Assembly (NCBI RefSeq): GCF_040947875.1
Contig: NZ_JBFRXN010000001.1
Location: 992,001 to 1,056,000, forward strand
Length of the DNA stretch: 64,000 nucleotides
Source of the DNA: Pseudomonas sp. MYb118
Lineage (GTDB): Bacteria > Pseudomonadota > Gammaproteobacteria > Pseudomonadales > Pseudomonadaceae
Direction of reading: 5' to 3'
In this document: positions 63,270 to 64,000 of the stretch, one piece after another
How positions within the stretch are numbered: position 1 is the stretch's first letter
Layout: every line of letters starts with the position of its first letter
Translations under genes and position numbers: made by a program
Notes under the pieces: model-generated
The model's input: only the letters and a program-made list of their open reading frames with translations
Told to the model about the DNA's origin: nothing
The model's database searches: none

Positions 63270-64000
63270 ATGACCCAAACCATCGGCATTATCGGCTCCG
63301 GCCTGGTGGGCAAGGCAGTCGCTCATCTGGCGGTTGCAGCAGGCTACAACGTCGTGATCAGCAATTCTCGCGGCCCTGAATCCCTTTCCGGGTTGGTACA
63401 GGAACTGGGCCCTCTTGCCCGTGCAGGCTCGGTGGCGGAGGCGATCGCCGCCAGCGATATCGTTTCATTGGCCATTCCGCTGGCGAACTTCAAAACCCTG
63501 CCGGCCGACCAGTTCGTCGGCAAGGTGGTGCTCGATCAAACCAATTACTACCCGGGAATGGGCGATTTTCGTCGGGCCGATCTCGATCACGGTCAATTGA
63601 CGTCGAGCGAACTGGTCCAGCAACACCTCAAAGGTGCGAAGGTGGTAAAGGGCATCCACAACATCGGCTGGATCCACATGCAATACAACGCTCGTCCCAA
63701 GGGGGATGCCGAACGTACGACCTTGCCGATCGCGGGTGACGACACCGCGGCGAAGGAAACCGTCACGCGTTTCATCGAGACTGTCGGATACAACGTGGTC
63801 GATGCCGGTTCACTCGCTGACAGCTGGCGTATCGAACCCAACACGCCGATCTACTTCTGGCCTTATGCGCCTGCCGTTCCCGATGGCCTGACCGAGGAAG
63901 AGGCGAAAAATGTCTACCGTCAACGGGGCAAACCGATGTCGCCGGAGCAGGCTCGTCAGTTGATCAGCACTACCAAGAGCCCATCGCCTATCGGCGGGAC
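63270..64000 (+). CDS. NADP-binding F420-reductase-like oxidoreductase (3' end cut off)
   Basis: The frame is open from ATG 63270 to the window edge (about 243 codons). The N terminus has GIIGSGLVGKAVAHLA and ISNSRGP, the same Rossmann-NADPH pattern as the gene at 48103, to which it is related. Residues TNYYPGMGDF and GIHNIGWIHM are in the body. AGAAGGAAG lies upstream. It is divergent from the LysR gene. The natural substrate is unknown. Confidence 0.88.
   Translation, partial: MTQTIGIIGSGLVGKAVAHLAVAAGYNVVISNSRGPESLSGLVQELGPLARAGSVAEAIAASDIVSLAIPLANFKTLPADQFVGKVVLDQTNYYPGMGDFRRADLDHGQLTSSELVQQHLKGAKVVKGIHNIGWIHMQYNARPKGDAERTTLPIAGDDTAAKETVTRFIETVGYNVVDAGSLADSWRIEPNTPIYFWPYAPAVPDGLTEEEAKNVYRQRGKPMSPEQARQLISTTKSPSPIGG

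Overview
This window reads as a chromosomal segment of a Pseudomonas, most likely of the P. fluorescens group. The evidence is high GC, a very high density of LysR/AraC/TetR/MocR regulators, MexEF-OprN-type and ZnuD-type genes, and REP elements with the TAGGAGCGAGCTTGCTCG core that I associate with fluorescent pseudomonads. I see no transposase, integrase, phage gene, tRNA, rRNA or CRISPR array. Genes are tightly packed. The only gaps over 300 bases are 5034-5639 and 7691-8198, and both are filled mainly by REP doublets (REPINs).

Layout, left half. 1-2543 is the end of an iron-chelate/cobalamin-type ABC importer (ATPase, binding protein, FecCD permease). 2554-5033 holds a GlxA-type AraC regulator and a GabP-like permease. 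5640-7690 holds an exported cupin/carboxymuconolactone-decarboxylase protein and a LysR gene, flanked on both sides by REPIN dimers. 8199-11002 holds an orphan ParA, two small genes and a DUF1329 protein. 11177-17206 holds a LysR gene and a leftward operon (aldo-keto reductase, exported flavodoxin-like protein, lipoprotein hydrolase, Cys-type hydrolase) divergent from another LysR. 17241-21783 holds a paralogous LeuC/LeuD-type hydro-lyase, a 2-hydroxycarboxylate transporter and a LysR regulator, with a perfect LysR-type dyad in front of leuC. 21955-26240 holds a Rhizobium-type asparaginase and a polar amino-acid ABC importer.

Layout, right half. 26306-29797 holds an old yellow enzyme, OsmC, DJ-1/PfpI and a LysR divergent from 30007-37928, an RND efflux operon that also carries an old yellow enzyme and a second LysR. 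37968-39457 holds two glutathione transferases. 39705-41738 is a ZnuD-like TonB receptor behind a Zur-box-like palindrome. 41796-45019 holds a glutamine amidotransferase, a MocR regulator divergent from a PLP-binding (YggS) protein, and a small unknown gene. 45047-47958 holds AraC, nitrilase and TetR. 48103-49631 holds two oxidoreductases behind similar double-dyad operators. 49688-56350 holds a GlxA regulator and a NemR-like electrophile-response cluster (NemR, DJ-1-like, aldehyde dehydrogenase, NemA-like reductase, MFS). 56392-58581 holds a LysE exporter divergent from a MocR protein that lacks its PLP lysine. 58770-62134 holds an EutR-like regulator, an SDR and an APC permease. 62238-64000 holds a LysR divergent from a truncated NADP oxidoreductase.

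The overall theme is an accessory-metabolism region: many small regulator-plus-enzyme-plus-transporter cassettes for detoxifying electrophiles and xenobiotics and for using organic acids, amines and nitriles. The most promising less-described items are the LeuCD-like/2HCT cassette with its dyad, the MocR protein with Lys replaced by Gln, the RND pump with a built-in ene-reductase, the exported flavodoxin operon, and the shared TetR-type operators. All functions are inferred from sequence reading alone; no database search was run.
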